A stretch of 21,257 nt of DNA from IMG/VR virus record IMGVR_UViG_3300030107_006594, positions 1 to 21,257 of that record. One strand, 5' to 3'. This stretch comes from a virus. The translations under genes were made by a program, and so were the position numbers. Under the pieces are notes generated by a model. The model saw nothing but the letters and a program-made list of their open reading frames with translations, did no database searches and was not told the DNA's origin. Shown piece by piece: positions 13,131-20,565 of this stretch. How positions within the stretch are numbered: the first letter of the stretch is position 1; the number at the start of each line of letters is the position of its first letter.

Positions 13131-13297
13131 GAAAAGGAGGCTGTATGAAAACTTGGGGTTACATATATGGTGATGAATGTCCTGAAATTTGGGAGCATTT
13201 TGGAATGAAACCAAATAGCCCAGATGATCGGCTTAAAGTAAAATTAATAGAATATCAATCTGAAGATGAACAAAAGGAAAAGGAGGCTGTATGAAAA
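13131..13297 (+). repeat. Direct repeats of 21 bases around the 49-aa gene
   Basis: The ribosome binding site and start of two neighbouring genes are identical over 21 bases: 13131-13151 and 13277-13297, containing AGGAGGCTGTATGAAAA. The repeats are 146 bases apart and bracket exactly one gene. Recombination between them would delete that gene without harming the next one, and a similar event could have inserted it. Confidence 0.7.
13145..13294 (+). CDS. Small unknown protein, 49 aa
   Basis: A 49-residue protein with a strong AGGAGG site. MKTWGYIYGDECPEIWEHF is aromatic and acidic, followed by GMKPNSPDDRLKVKLIEYQ and a charged tail (SEDEQKEKEAV). Its stop overlaps the next ATG (ATGA). It is bracketed by 21-base direct repeats that contain the ribosome binding sites. 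No family is recognised. Confidence 0.6.
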   Translation: MKTWGYIYGDECPEIWEHFGMKPNSPDDRLKVKLIEYQSEDEQKEKEAV

Positions 13298-13638
13298 AGT
13301 TTAGAGTATTTGATGATGAATATAAAAGAACATGGGAAGTTAGTCTCACGTTTGATTCCAAAGCAAAAGAAAAGGATTATGAATATAGAATCCACTTTAG
13401 GAAGGTGGACGGGGAGGGTAAAACTACAGTAAACCCTTATTGGCATCATGCCTATTATGCTTCCACTCTGCTAGAAAGTCATTGCAGGGGGAAAGGCATT
13501 TGTTTGCATGGTGGTGGAACTTATGAGGATAGAATTAGCATGGGTGCAAAAGCATTTGATCAATCAATAAATAAAGTTGAAAAACATCTTAAATCTAAGG
13601 GAAAAAATGCCAGAAAAAAGAACCACGCTTTCAATTAA
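13291..13638 (+). CDS. Unknown protein, 115 aa
   Basis: A 115-residue protein with a repeat-borne strong AGGAGG site. The first 45 residues form strands (KKFRVFDDEYKRTWEVSLTFDSKAKEKDYEYRIHFRKVDG), the middle has histidines and a Cys pair (PYWHHAYYASTLLESHCRGKGICLHGGG), and the C-terminus is very basic (VEKHLKSKGKNARKKNHAFN). The His/Cys arrangement could bind a metal. A basic tail is consistent with nucleic acid binding. It overlaps the start of the ribbon-helix-helix gene by about 30 bases. No family is recognised. Confidence 0.7.
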   Translation: MKKFRVFDDEYKRTWEVSLTFDSKAKEKDYEYRIHFRKVDGEGKTTVNPYWHHAYYASTLLESHCRGKGICLHGGGTYEDRISMGAKAFDQSINKVEKHLKSKGKNARKKNHAFN

Positions 13639-13774
13639 GGAAAGCACAAAGAAAACTCTAGATGAATATTTAGATTTCTTTGAGGAAAAAACAGGACTGA
13701 GAGTTACTAATATAAGTTTTTTAGAACAATCAGTTTTAGAAAAAATAGAACGTGATAAGGAAAAACTAAAGTAG
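13607..13774 (+). CDS. Ribbon-helix-helix DNA-binding protein, 55 aa
   Basis: A 55-residue protein. KRTTLSIKE is the ribbon strand, followed by helix A (STKKTLDEYLDFFEEKTG) and helix B (NISFLEQSVLEKIERDKEKL), the layout of CopG/Arc-type repressors, with strand residues that usually read the DNA. Such proteins act as dimers and commonly repress their own operon. I place the start at ATG 13607; an in-frame ATG at 13577 lies inside the preceding gene and has no site. It is the last gene of the plus-strand island, so it is well placed to feed back on it. The convergent primase gene ends five bases away. It could also be half of a toxin-antitoxin pair, but no partner is next to it. Confidence 0.75.
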   Translation: MPEKRTTLSIKESTKKTLDEYLDFFEEKTGLRVTNISFLEQSVLEKIERDKEKLK

Positions 13775-13779
13775 TTATT

Positions 13780-16017
13780 CTATTCACAAAAATAATAGGT
13801 CGTAGTTTTACCATTTGTAGAGCTACGACTTTCCACGTTTAGGATTTCTGCCTCATATAAATCTTCTATAATGTTTTTTCTGACAGATCGACTCTTGAGA
13901 AATCGAGTTTTTCTAGTCAAGTCAGAAAGCGTAATGCCATTCTTACATTCTCTAATAATTTCCTCGACTCTTTTACTTTCTTTTTCTGCATAATTATCTG
14001 CCAAATTCCTTATTATTTCACGAATAGTATTTTTCATTATTATAGAAACCAACTTTGTGGAATAATCTGCAAACTCTGGAGGAATTTCATTGAGGAAATT
14101 TGATGCACTAAGAATTAATGCAATCTTTTTAGAGTGTTCGCTTGCACGAACCCACATAGATGCAGTTGTTGTCGGTTTATCAGCCTTGTCAAGACATTTA
14201 TCTTCAAAGTTATCAAAAATCTCAATTGCTTCTTTAGAATAATAAATTGTCATAGGATCAGGATCACAAGTTATTTCTCCAAAATCTCTATCAAGAGGTT
14301 GTTTATAAATGGTTGAGGAATTTACTGTTTCTCCATAATGGTCTATGAATTTTTTTGGGTCATAAAGCCTAGATGTTGAGGAAATTTTAACATTTTCAGT
14401 TAAGTTATTTAATCTTAGGATTGAATTTTTTAACTCTTGAGGAAATTCCTTAATTCTTTGAGTCATTTGTCTTTGTGGTCTTTCGTTAAGTGCAGAAAAG
14501 ACTAAAAAGCGGTTCAAACTTCCATCACGAATCGCAGAATGAGAAAGCCCTTCCCAGAAAGTCTCAGGAGTGGAGGTTCCATAAATATTTGAGTGTGGTT
14601 GAGCAATCTGGAATCTGGGATTTTCTCTTGCATTTGCTTTATCTGTTCCATAGAACATGGAGGCAGATGAGGTGTACAATTCCATAAGTGCAGTCATTAC
14701 ATCACGAACATGACCAGACGATTTTTCTCCTAATATAGATGAAACATATTTCCCAAACTCATCAAACAAGAATAAAGCGGAAGGAGTTGCAGAAAGCACT
14801 CTTTCAATGGCAGTCCTTGAAGAAACTTTTTCTGCCCCAAATCCTTGAATTTCGCATTCAGCAAATAGTTTTTTTATAATCGCCCTTGCCATTTCTTTTC
14901 CGATACCTGTTCTTCCAAGTCCAACCATATAGAGGTTTGGTCTTATATCATCTTCAGTACAAACTTTTCTTCCAAGTAGGGTTGCAGTAAATGCAAGAGA
15001 AGCAGGAAGTGCTAGAGTAGGTTGAGGGTATCTAGAATTATCAGTAATGAATTTTGCAAGTTCACCAACAAAGCCTATTGGGTAGCACATTTCTGGAGAT
15101 AGTGTAGGAATTTCTTCTTCCTTTTTTTTCTCAACACTTTTTTTGGGTCGTGGAATCATTACAGGAGAACCAATCTCAAAATGTTGCATTACTGTACCAC
15201 CAGTAACACCTCCTTCTTGTGAGATTGTATTCCACTTATACCTCATTTCTTTAGGATTGTATTTGGAACTTTTACTTGACCATGAATCCCATAAAGCGAA
15301 ACCTGATTCACCAAGCATTGCTTTGAGTGAACATCCAACCTTGAACCAAGTATCGTATTCTTCTGGATTAATATTCTGGAGTGCTACTTCTGCTTTTTCG
15401 TAGTCTGATTTGGTAGGATCATCAAGGACTTTGGTTGCATCAAAAAACAACCCTCCCTCCCCCGATGACGAATCATCTCGCTCAATTTCTAACGGAATAC
15501 AATCTTCATTCCCTTTTATTTCTTCATCATATGAGACAAACAATAGTCTTGCAATATCTTTACAGGAATTATCTAATTCAACTCCATGATTTTTTTTAAA
15601 ATATTCCTGTGCAGTTAAAAAATAATCGGTATGTCCTTCAGGATTTTCAGGAACTTTAATTGCTAGTTTAACTCCTCTTCCTGAAGGAGATAAGAAAGAT
15701 GCTCTTACATGGGGGTCAAGTGCAAGTGCATCTCTCAGTTTTTCTGGTTCTTTTACTTCATCAATATCCCCTTGAAGTAGCCCCGAATATTCGATTAGAT
15801 TTTCTGCATTTCTTCCATCAAAATTCCCTGAAAGTGTGACTGCATTGAGTAGTTTTTTCTTCTTATTATAAACTTCCTTCCCATGAGTGTTTAAACACTC
15901 TCTAAGGGAAATTATTTCACTCTTCCATCTTCCAGATCGTATACTCTCAAAAAAATCATCAGCAGAGACTAATGAATGATTTTTAGCCATTGCTGATTTA
16001 AAAAAGCTGATATCCAT
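13780..16017 (-). CDS. Primase-helicase (BT4734/VirE-like, PriCT-2 and DUF3987-type ATPase)
   Basis: A 745-residue replication protein. The N-terminal primase-like part has GDID (residues 83-86), SPSGRGVKLAI (110-120) and DIARLLFVSYD (154-164), which correspond to an archaeo-eukaryotic-primase-like core as in BT4734/VirE N-terminal domains. A PriCT-2-like domain follows at about 206-280 (PEEYDTWFKVGCSLKAMLGESGFALWDSWSS). Then a helicase-type ATPase has Walker A GLGRTGIGKE (366-375) and Walker B ALFLFDE (414-420). The C-terminus looks like a winged helix (ITLSDLTRKTRFLKSRSVRKNIIEDLYEAEIL). It is the last gene of the early operon and should unwind and prime phage DNA. No other primase, helicase or polymerase is seen in the window, so host polymerase would be needed. 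Confidence 0.85.
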   Translation of the reverse strand: MDISFFKSAMAKNHSLVSADDFFESIRSGRWKSEIISLRECLNTHGKEVYNKKKKLLNAVTLSGNFDGRNAENLIEYSGLLQGDIDEVKEPEKLRDALALDPHVRASFLSPSGRGVKLAIKVPENPEGHTDYFLTAQEYFKKNHGVELDNSCKDIARLLFVSYDEEIKGNEDCIPLEIERDDSSSGEGGLFFDATKVLDDPTKSDYEKAEVALQNINPEEYDTWFKVGCSLKAMLGESGFALWDSWSSKSSKYNPKEMRYKWNTISQEGGVTGGTVMQHFEIGSPVMIPRPKKSVEKKKEEEIPTLSPEMCYPIGFVGELAKFITDNSRYPQPTLALPASLAFTATLLGRKVCTEDDIRPNLYMVGLGRTGIGKEMARAIIKKLFAECEIQGFGAEKVSSRTAIERVLSATPSALFLFDEFGKYVSSILGEKSSGHVRDVMTALMELYTSSASMFYGTDKANARENPRFQIAQPHSNIYGTSTPETFWEGLSHSAIRDGSLNRFLVFSALNERPQRQMTQRIKEFPQELKNSILRLNNLTENVKISSTSRLYDPKKFIDHYGETVNSSTIYKQPLDRDFGEITCDPDPMTIYYSKEAIEIFDNFEDKCLDKADKPTTTASMWVRASEHSKKIALILSASNFLNEIPPEFADYSTKLVSIIMKNTIREIIRNLADNYAEKESKRVEEIIRECKNGITLSDLTRKTRFLKSRSVRKNIIEDLYEAEILNVESRSSTNGKTTTYYFCE

Positions 16018-16024
16018 TTCTCTC

Positions 16025-16165
16025 CTAAAGTAAAGTCTTATATTTCATATAAGCCAAATAGCAGCGATAACTCTCCCTTGCCTTTTTTTGGCGTTTTTTT
16101 TTATCCGCAATTCCTTCCTCAATTCTTTTTTGACTTGCAATCGCAATCCTAACGTGGTCATTCAT
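16025..16165 (-). CDS. Small basic protein, 46 aa
   Basis: A 46-residue protein with many Lys and Arg residues, including HVRIAIASQKRIEEG and KKKRQKKARESYRCYLAYMKYK. Its ATG overlaps the end of the HNH nuclease gene (ATGAATGA), and its stop lies about seven bases before the primase ATG, with AGGAG in between, so it is translationally linked at both ends. A basic helix of this kind may bind DNA or the helicase. No family is recognised. The coding call rests on coupling and position. Confidence 0.6.
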   Translation of the reverse strand: MNDHVRIAIASQKRIEEGIADKKKRQKKARESYRCYLAYMKYKTLL

Positions 16166-16574
16166 TTTTTAAATTTTTAATAAATTTTTCATATGGCATA
16201 GTTCCTTTTTTTTGATTACATTCATTACATGAAATAACCAAATTATCCTCATCTTTGTAATTATCTGAATTTAAATCTCTAAGGGGAATTTTGTGTTCGA
16301 TGCAAAAGTGATCAGGATCAAGTCTTTTTTTGCAGTAATGGCAAGGAGCGGTCTGGTCTTCCGCTTTTGCTTTCATCCACAACCGCAAGATCGTTGCTCT
16401 TGGATACCCACCTTTTTTTGTTCTTAGTGATCCTCGAGCCTTATCCTTACACCATTGAACCTTGTCCTTACACCTTCTGGAACAGTATTTCTGAGTTTTC
16501 CCCTGCGAATTTCGTGGGGTATAAGAAACCCCACAAAACTCACATTCCTTTTTACCAGTATTAGATAAACTCAA
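16158..16574 (-). CDS. HNH endonuclease with an N-terminal zinc finger
   Basis: A 138-residue protein. The N-terminal zinc site uses C11, C14, C31 and C35 (CEFCGVSYTP; YCSRRC). The nuclease part runs from residues 78 to 124: CHYC, then FCIEHKIPLRDLNSD with the catalytic H94, NLVISCNECNQKKG with N111 and a second Cys pair C116/C119. This is the HNH-type layout with a structural zinc. The start appears to be TTG at 16574, overlapping the DUF669-like stop; no in-frame ATG is present before the zinc site. It sits inside the recombination operon, so it may process DNA for recombination or packaging, or it may be a homing-type insertion. No intron is seen. Confidence 0.85.
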   Translation of the reverse strand: MSLSNTGKKECEFCGVSYTPRNSQGKTQKYCSRRCKDKVQWCKDKARGSLRTKKGGYPRATILRLWMKAKAEDQTAPCHYCKKRLDPDHFCIEHKIPLRDLNSDNYKDEDNLVISCNECNQKKGTMPYEKFIKNLKNE

Positions 16575-17056
16575 AATGGAATATCATCTTTGACTGGTTC
16601 TCCTTCAGGTTTAGGAATATTTATAACTTCAGGTTTCACCTCTTTTGGAGGAGGTGAAGGTGCATCGTGTGGTTTATATCGCTTAACCCTGTTCTGATCA
16701 CCATATTGAGAATCAGTCTCAACTGAGACTGAAACTTTCAATGGTTTAAAATGAAGTTCTTCAGATGTTTGAGGTTTAAGAACACCTGTAATTTCACATA
16801 TTTTTTTTAGAATATCTTGCGCTCGTCTTCTAACATCATCGTCAGGATGCCAAAGATTAATTATATCCCAGAGATAACGATTCTTATATTCTCCTTCTAA
16901 AACCTGTAATTTAAGGTTTAGATATTTATTTCCAGCGTGGGAAATTTTTTCATCAGATTCAACAATGTGACATAGGTAATCTCCATCTTTCAATGCACCA
17001 AAATCTGAATGGACTTCTTCACTAACTACTGAGGTACTATCAAAATTCAAAATCAT
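16571..17056 (-). CDS. DUF669-like ssDNA-binding protein
   Basis: A 161-residue protein. The N-terminal half (NFDSTSVVSEEVHSDFGALKDGDYLCHIVESDEKISHAGNKYLNLKLQVLEGEYKNRYLWDIINLWHPDD) has the pattern of DUF669 phage proteins, which act as ssDNA-binding proteins. The C-terminal quarter is proline-rich (APSPPPKEVKPEVI) and ends in the acidic tip DDIPF (157-161), as in bacterial SSB proteins that recruit partner proteins. It lies next to the Sak4-like ATPase and HNH genes. Its job would be to cover ssDNA for the recombinase and primase. Good ribosome binding site before the ATG (AGGA). Confidence 0.85.
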   Translation of the reverse strand: MILNFDSTSVVSEEVHSDFGALKDGDYLCHIVESDEKISHAGNKYLNLKLQVLEGEYKNRYLWDIINLWHPDDDVRRRAQDILKKICEITGVLKPQTSEELHFKPLKVSVSVETDSQYGDQNRVKRYKPHDAPSPPPKEVKPEVINIPKPEGEPVKDDIPF

Positions 17057-17058
17057 AA

Positions 17059-17826
17059 TTATCCTTTCCTTGCTTTTTCTATTTCTGATTTAAAAGTTTT
17101 CCAATCCAATGCAATCGGACTTGGAATTGAGACACGACTTTTAGCTTCAAATGCAGGTTGTTGAACAGTGTGCATAATCCTTTTTCCAGTTGAGGATGCT
17201 TTATAAACTGCTTGTCCAAACTTCTCTCCTGCCTTATAGGAATGGGTTTCAAATTGTGCATAGGACACAAAATCAGCCCATTCACGAATGACACTCCTGA
17301 CCCTCTTATCTAATTTAAGATCATGCCTGTCATATGCTTCAGTTGTAGGATCATCGATCTTTATAATCTGCGAGTGTGCAATTAAGATTATGTCCAACCC
17401 TAATGCTCTGAGGGAATCCAACCCTGATAAAAAATGATGCCAATGATTAAGAGCCATGACATATCCTTTACCAAATCCAATCTGCTCAATGGATTCAACA
17501 TTATTACTTTTGCAAACATGGTCGTGTATTTTTTTCTCCAACCAATCTAAGGAATCAACTCCGACTGCTTTAATTCCCAATTTTTTATAATTTGAATATA
17601 TTAATTTTAATGATTCGATTACATCATCAAATGTTATATCCTTATCAAATAATGGGATTGACTGAGAATCTTCTTCACCTATCCCATTTTCGCAATCAAG
17701 GACAATAATCCCATCAACGCTACATTGGTAATGAGATTTACCAATCCCATCCAACCCATAAACTACCTGCCTAATTGGTTTGGGTTGTTTCCCTTTAACA
17801 ATACTTTCTAGGTTTATTTTACTCAT
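17059..17826 (-). CDS. RecA/Sak4-like ATPase (AAA_24-type)
   Basis: A 255-residue ATPase. Walker A is GLDGIGKS (residues 24-31) after a strand (RQVVY), and Walker B is IKAVGVDSLDW with D91. This is the AAA_24 or Sak4-like type common in phage recombination operons. Sak4 proteins assist annealing together with the neighbouring SSB. The C-terminus is basic (SEIEKARKG). AAGGAG is upstream and its ATGA overlaps the YqaJ stop. No Walker-independent annealing protein such as RecT or Erf is present in the window, which supports a Sak4-type role. The ATPase class is clear, the exact function is an inference. Confidence 0.85.
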   Translation of the reverse strand: MSKINLESIVKGKQPKPIRQVVYGLDGIGKSHYQCSVDGIIVLDCENGIGEEDSQSIPLFDKDITFDDVIESLKLIYSNYKKLGIKAVGVDSLDWLEKKIHDHVCKSNNVESIEQIGFGKGYVMALNHWHHFLSGLDSLRALGLDIILIAHSQIIKIDDPTTEAYDRHDLKLDKRVRSVIREWADFVSYAQFETHSYKAGEKFGQAVYKASSTGKRIMHTVQQPAFEAKSRVSIPSPIALDWKTFKSEIEKARKG

Positions 17827-18803
17827 TTACTCTCCTTCTTAGAGATTACTGAAAATCGTCTAAATGAACTTGTTTTTGTAAATTTTTCACAAAACTCTGG
17901 ATTAGCGATTTTCATTTGTTTTTGGTCTAAACTTGACCTTGTTTGAGTCACCCACTTAGCGACCCTTTCACCTTCAGAATTTTCACAATAAGCAGCATTA
18001 CCCATGTGATTCTGAATAATAGCTTTAAGTCCATCTAACTTTTTTTCTGATGTCTTAAAGTTTTTAAACTCTTCATGGTATTCATTTATAATGTGATTGA
18101 GTTCGTTTGGGAGATAAGAAACTTTCTCAACTTCTTCAACAGGGAAAAGCGTTTCACATTCAGAAGTTGTCTCTGGAGGAGGAGGAGTTTTAGTAAGGAC
18201 ATAATCCAACCAAAACTTTACTTCATCATTAACGAGTTTTTCTATACGATCCTCGTTCCCCTCTCTGGTTATTTTATGAATAATAAGTTCCTGACCCCCA
18301 ACCAATGCGACAACATCGAAATAATCGTATCCAGTGATTGCAAGATAGTGGAGAACTTGGTATTCATAATAAATAGGAACTCCAGAGTTCCAGTATGATA
18401 CTTGTCTTAGCCCTACATTTTTTACTTCAACTCCTGCATTTTCTCCCTCTATTTTTCGATCAATGTGACCACCTAGAAAATCGTGGTCTTTATGTTTAAA
18501 AGTCTTATTCACCTGCCTAACCTTTTTGCCAGTTCTTCTCCCATACTCTCTAGCAATAGTATCCTCTAGGAGTATCCCCCATTTAATCTTTTCAATATCA
18601 GATAGATCAGGAGGCATCCTAGTTCCTATTTTCTCTTCCCACAACTCAACGATATTTTTAAAAGGATTTACCTTTGCGATTATAGAAGCATCAGACCCCC
18701 CAAGTTGTTTTTGCCTTATTTTTTGGTCTGCTTCTCGTTTATAACCTCTTTTCTCTAATTCTTTTTGTTCATGTTCAACTAAATCAAGAACGCCTGTTAT
18801 CAT
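17823..18803 (-). CDS. YqaJ-like 5'-3' exonuclease
   Basis: A 326-residue nuclease. The start is ATG 18803, directly after GGAGGAAGA; a further in-frame ATG at 18836 lies inside the preceding small gene. Motifs in order: LGGSDASIIAK (34-44), WGILLEDTIAREYG with E80 (75-88), GGHIDR with D115 (111-116), GVEVKN with E126 and K128 (124-129), YYEYQVLHYLAITG with Q149 (145-158). These are the conserved parts of the YqaJ/lambda exonuclease fold, so the active site looks intact. Lambda-type exonucleases digest one strand from DNA ends to give ssDNA for annealing. It overlaps the next gene by four bases. Confidence 0.9.
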   Translation of the reverse strand: MITGVLDLVEHEQKELEKRGYKREADQKIRQKQLGGSDASIIAKVNPFKNIVELWEEKIGTRMPPDLSDIEKIKWGILLEDTIAREYGRRTGKKVRQVNKTFKHKDHDFLGGHIDRKIEGENAGVEVKNVGLRQVSYWNSGVPIYYEYQVLHYLAITGYDYFDVVALVGGQELIIHKITREGNEDRIEKLVNDEVKFWLDYVLTKTPPPPETTSECETLFPVEEVEKVSYLPNELNHIINEYHEEFKNFKTSEKKLDGLKAIIQNHMGNAAYCENSEGERVAKWVTQTRSSLDQKQMKIANPEFCEKFTKTSSFRRFSVISKKESK

Positions 18804-18933
18804 TCTTCCTCCACATATTAAATTTAACGAAATCAAAAAAAGTTTTTCTAGCTTTCCTATTTCTTTTATCTTTAGATTCTTTAATTGCTTTTATAACTCT
18901 ATAACTACTGAGTTCTAGTTCTAACTGTTCCAT
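18784..18933 (-). CDS. Small basic protein, 49 aa
   Basis: A 49-residue protein in the gap before the YqaJ gene. It starts with an acidic helix (MEQLELELSSYRVIKAIKES) and continues with a Lys/Arg-rich part (KDKRNRKARKTFFDFVKFNMWRKNDNRRS). Its start overlaps the end of the PD-(D/E)XK gene, and its end overlaps the YqaJ start. An AGAGG site lies nine bases upstream. The frame leaves no gap in the operon, which supports it. No family is recognised. Confidence 0.6.
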   Translation of the reverse strand: MEQLELELSSYRVIKAIKESKDKRNRKARKTFFDFVKFNMWRKNDNRRS

Positions 18934-19469
18934 CCGTATACCTCTCTGATTCTGGTTAAAAATTCATCATTAGTTAATAGGTTCTTAACTGTTACGTTAA
19001 TACAATTATTTCTAATTCTTTTTCCGTTTCTAACATCTATGTCTCCTTCCATCCATATCTCTCCTTTCTTTTTTAAATTTGGAAGATTTATTGCGCCTAA
19101 TAAAAAACCTTCAGTGAATGTTTCTCCTTCTCTTAAAAGTGATATAAAATAAAAAAAATCTGGGTTTTGATATTCAAGATTTTTTACAGGAACAGTACAG
19201 TCATAATAATCTTTTGGAGGTACAGTCCTATCTTTAGTTTTTACATCGACTGTAAACATTTTATTTACTATAAAATCGTGATTGTATTGATTGTATTCTC
19301 CAGTTTCTTTTTCAACCATTAATCCTTCATCTTGAATAAACTTCTCAAACAGGACTTCTCCAATTGATCCAATCAGGTTTGCTTCTTTTCCCCGAATAGA
19401 GTTTTTCAAAATTGGAATATCCTCTATTCTTTTTTCTGCAAGCCAGAGTATTTCTTCACTTATTTTCAA
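18921..19469 (-). CDS. PD-(D/E)XK-fold nuclease-like protein
   Basis: A 182-residue protein. GSIGEVLFEKFIQ gives a conserved Glu in the first helix; YNHDFIVNKMFTVDVKTKDR gives the D...(D)xK centre (HDF, then VDVKTK). This is a PD-(D/E)XK-type arrangement, followed by PDFFYFISLLREGETFTEGFLLGAINL, common in restriction-like and Holliday-junction-type nucleases. The start is TTG at 19469: GGAGG lies seven bases upstream and the gene overlaps RusA by about 14 bases. It is in the same operon as RusA and YqaJ. It may process branched or foreign DNA. Activity is inferred from the fold. Confidence 0.7.
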   Translation of the reverse strand: MKISEEILWLAEKRIEDIPILKNSIRGKEANLIGSIGEVLFEKFIQDEGLMVEKETGEYNQYNHDFIVNKMFTVDVKTKDRTVPPKDYYDCTVPVKNLEYQNPDFFYFISLLREGETFTEGFLLGAINLPNLKKKGEIWMEGDIDVRNGKRIRNNCINVTVKNLLTNDEFLTRIREVYGWNS

Positions 19470-19818
19470 TTTTAATCCTCCCTTGTTCTGACCAATACTT
19501 CTTTGCTTCCAAATGCCACACCCTGCAATCTTGTTCTATGAGGGCATCTAGACACGCTTTGCAAAGATTATCAGTATCAGGAGTTGACTGAAAATGAGGA
19601 GAACCAATCAGTTCTGCCTTTTTCTTTTTACTCCATGATTTAGGCATAGGGATATGAAACTCCATATATAGTTGATTACCTACTATAAATCCAGCTTTGC
19701 CAATTGCTTCTCTTAGATCATCTGCAAATTGTCTATATTTAAGTACACAAGGTCTTTTCTTCCAGACATCGCTTCTTGTCTGTCTGGGTTTTGCTACAGG
19801 AGTAATTTCAATCCACAT
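19456..19818 (-). CDS. RusA-like Holliday junction resolvase
   Basis: A 120-residue protein with the usual RusA length. TPVAKPRQTRSDVW is the N-terminal KPR-type segment. The C-terminal signature is STPDTDNLCKACLDALIEQD, with D81, D83 and D91 as the acidic active-site residues and K87. It cuts branched DNA from recombination or packaging substrates. The ATG lies within the end of the preceding zinc-finger gene, where GGGGGAG provides a site. The order RusA, PD-(D/E)XK, YqaJ, ATPase and SSB is typical of a lambdoid-type recombination operon. Confidence 0.9.
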   Translation of the reverse strand: MWIEITPVAKPRQTRSDVWKKRPCVLKYRQFADDLREAIGKAGFIVGNQLYMEFHIPMPKSWSKKKKAELIGSPHFQSTPDTDNLCKACLDALIEQDCRVWHLEAKKYWSEQGRIKIENK

Positions 19819-20383
19819 CTTTATTTACTCCCCCAATGTCATAATCACTTGAAAAAGAGTCATCTATATTGAACTCCATTCCAAAACCAGAAATCTCAGA
19901 CATGGTATGCCCAAATGGGACATTTACATCAGGAGTCTTGGCTCGTGGTTCATCAGGGAATTTAGTAATCTTTCCCCCATTTTCTAAGAATGCTAAAACC
20001 TCATCCTTTGTTTTATCTGAAGAATGAAATTTAGCAGATGTCTTTTTTTCAATTTTAAGGGGAACTTTACGTTGTACTTTAACAGGTAGTATTTTTTCTA
20101 TTGGGCTTACTCTTGGAAGTTTTTTTATTGACTCTCTTTTTTCTCTGAGGCGTTGAGATGCTTGTAATCTTCCACATTCTTTTGAACAAGCATAGTGATC
20201 CTCTCGTATAGGTTTAAAAGTCTTTTTACATATAGTGCATTCCTTATCAGAGAATCTATTTCGATTCCTCATTGCTATATTCTTTGCACGAATTGATTTG
20301 TGAATCTTATAACAGTGATCCGTACAGAATCTACTTCTAAGACCCTTTAAAACTTTTTTACATATATGACATTCCTTTACCAT
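19808..20383 (-). CDS. Double zinc-finger protein, 191 aa
   Basis: A 191-residue protein. I use ATG 20383 because GGAG is about ten bases upstream; the in-frame TTG three codons earlier is too close to it. Two similar zinc sites: C5/C8 with C20/C24, and C49/C52 with C66/C70 (CHICKK, FCTDHC; CTICKK, ACSKEC). They are related, so the first half is an internal duplication. A basic linker follows, and the C-terminus is acidic and Asp-rich (NIDDSFSSDYDIGG). It may bind DNA and be an early regulator. It overlaps RusA. No named family can be given. Confidence 0.75.
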   Translation of the reverse strand: MVKECHICKKVLKGLRSRFCTDHCYKIHKSIRAKNIAMRNRNRFSDKECTICKKTFKPIREDHYACSKECGRLQASQRLREKRESIKKLPRVSPIEKILPVKVQRKVPLKIEKKTSAKFHSSDKTKDEVLAFLENGGKITKFPDEPRAKTPDVNVPFGHTMSEISGFGMEFNIDDSFSSDYDIGGVNKDVD

Positions 20384-20385
20384 AG

Positions 20386-20565
20386 CTAACAATCTCCATT
20401 TGTTTTTCTACGTTTATTAAGCTGGGCAATTAATTCATCAGCTTTGTTTAATTGATCCTTCTTCTCCTTCAGAAGAATTTTCTTAGTTGATGAAAAATTA
20501 AGTTCTGCTCTTAATGCTCTAATTTCATCAACCAAAAGATAAATTGCTTTTCCCAGTTCACTCAT
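20386..20565 (-). CDS. Coiled-coil protein, 59 aa
   Basis: A 59-residue protein made of one helix: MSELGKAIYLLVDEIRALRAELNF, then KKILLKEKKDQLNKADELIAQLNKRRKTNGDC, with heptad-like Leu and Ile spacing. The ATG overlaps the helix-turn-helix gene stop (ATGA), and its own stop lies two bases before the zinc-finger gene start. This tight coupling makes it a real member of the early operon. Its role is unknown; dimerisation with a neighbour is a reasonable guess. Confidence 0.7.
   Translation of the reverse strand: MSELGKAIYLLVDEIRALRAELNFSSTKKILLKEKKDQLNKADELIAQLNKRRKTNGDC

Noticed and set aside
13607-13774. The ribbon-helix-helix gene as the antitoxin of a toxin-antitoxin pair
   Set aside because: The preceding 115-aa protein does not resemble a known toxin, and the next gene is convergent and encodes a primase-helicase.
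14134-15403. Plus-strand frames opposite the primase-helicase gene
   Set aside because: They lie within a long gene with recognised motifs and have no ribosome binding sites of their own.
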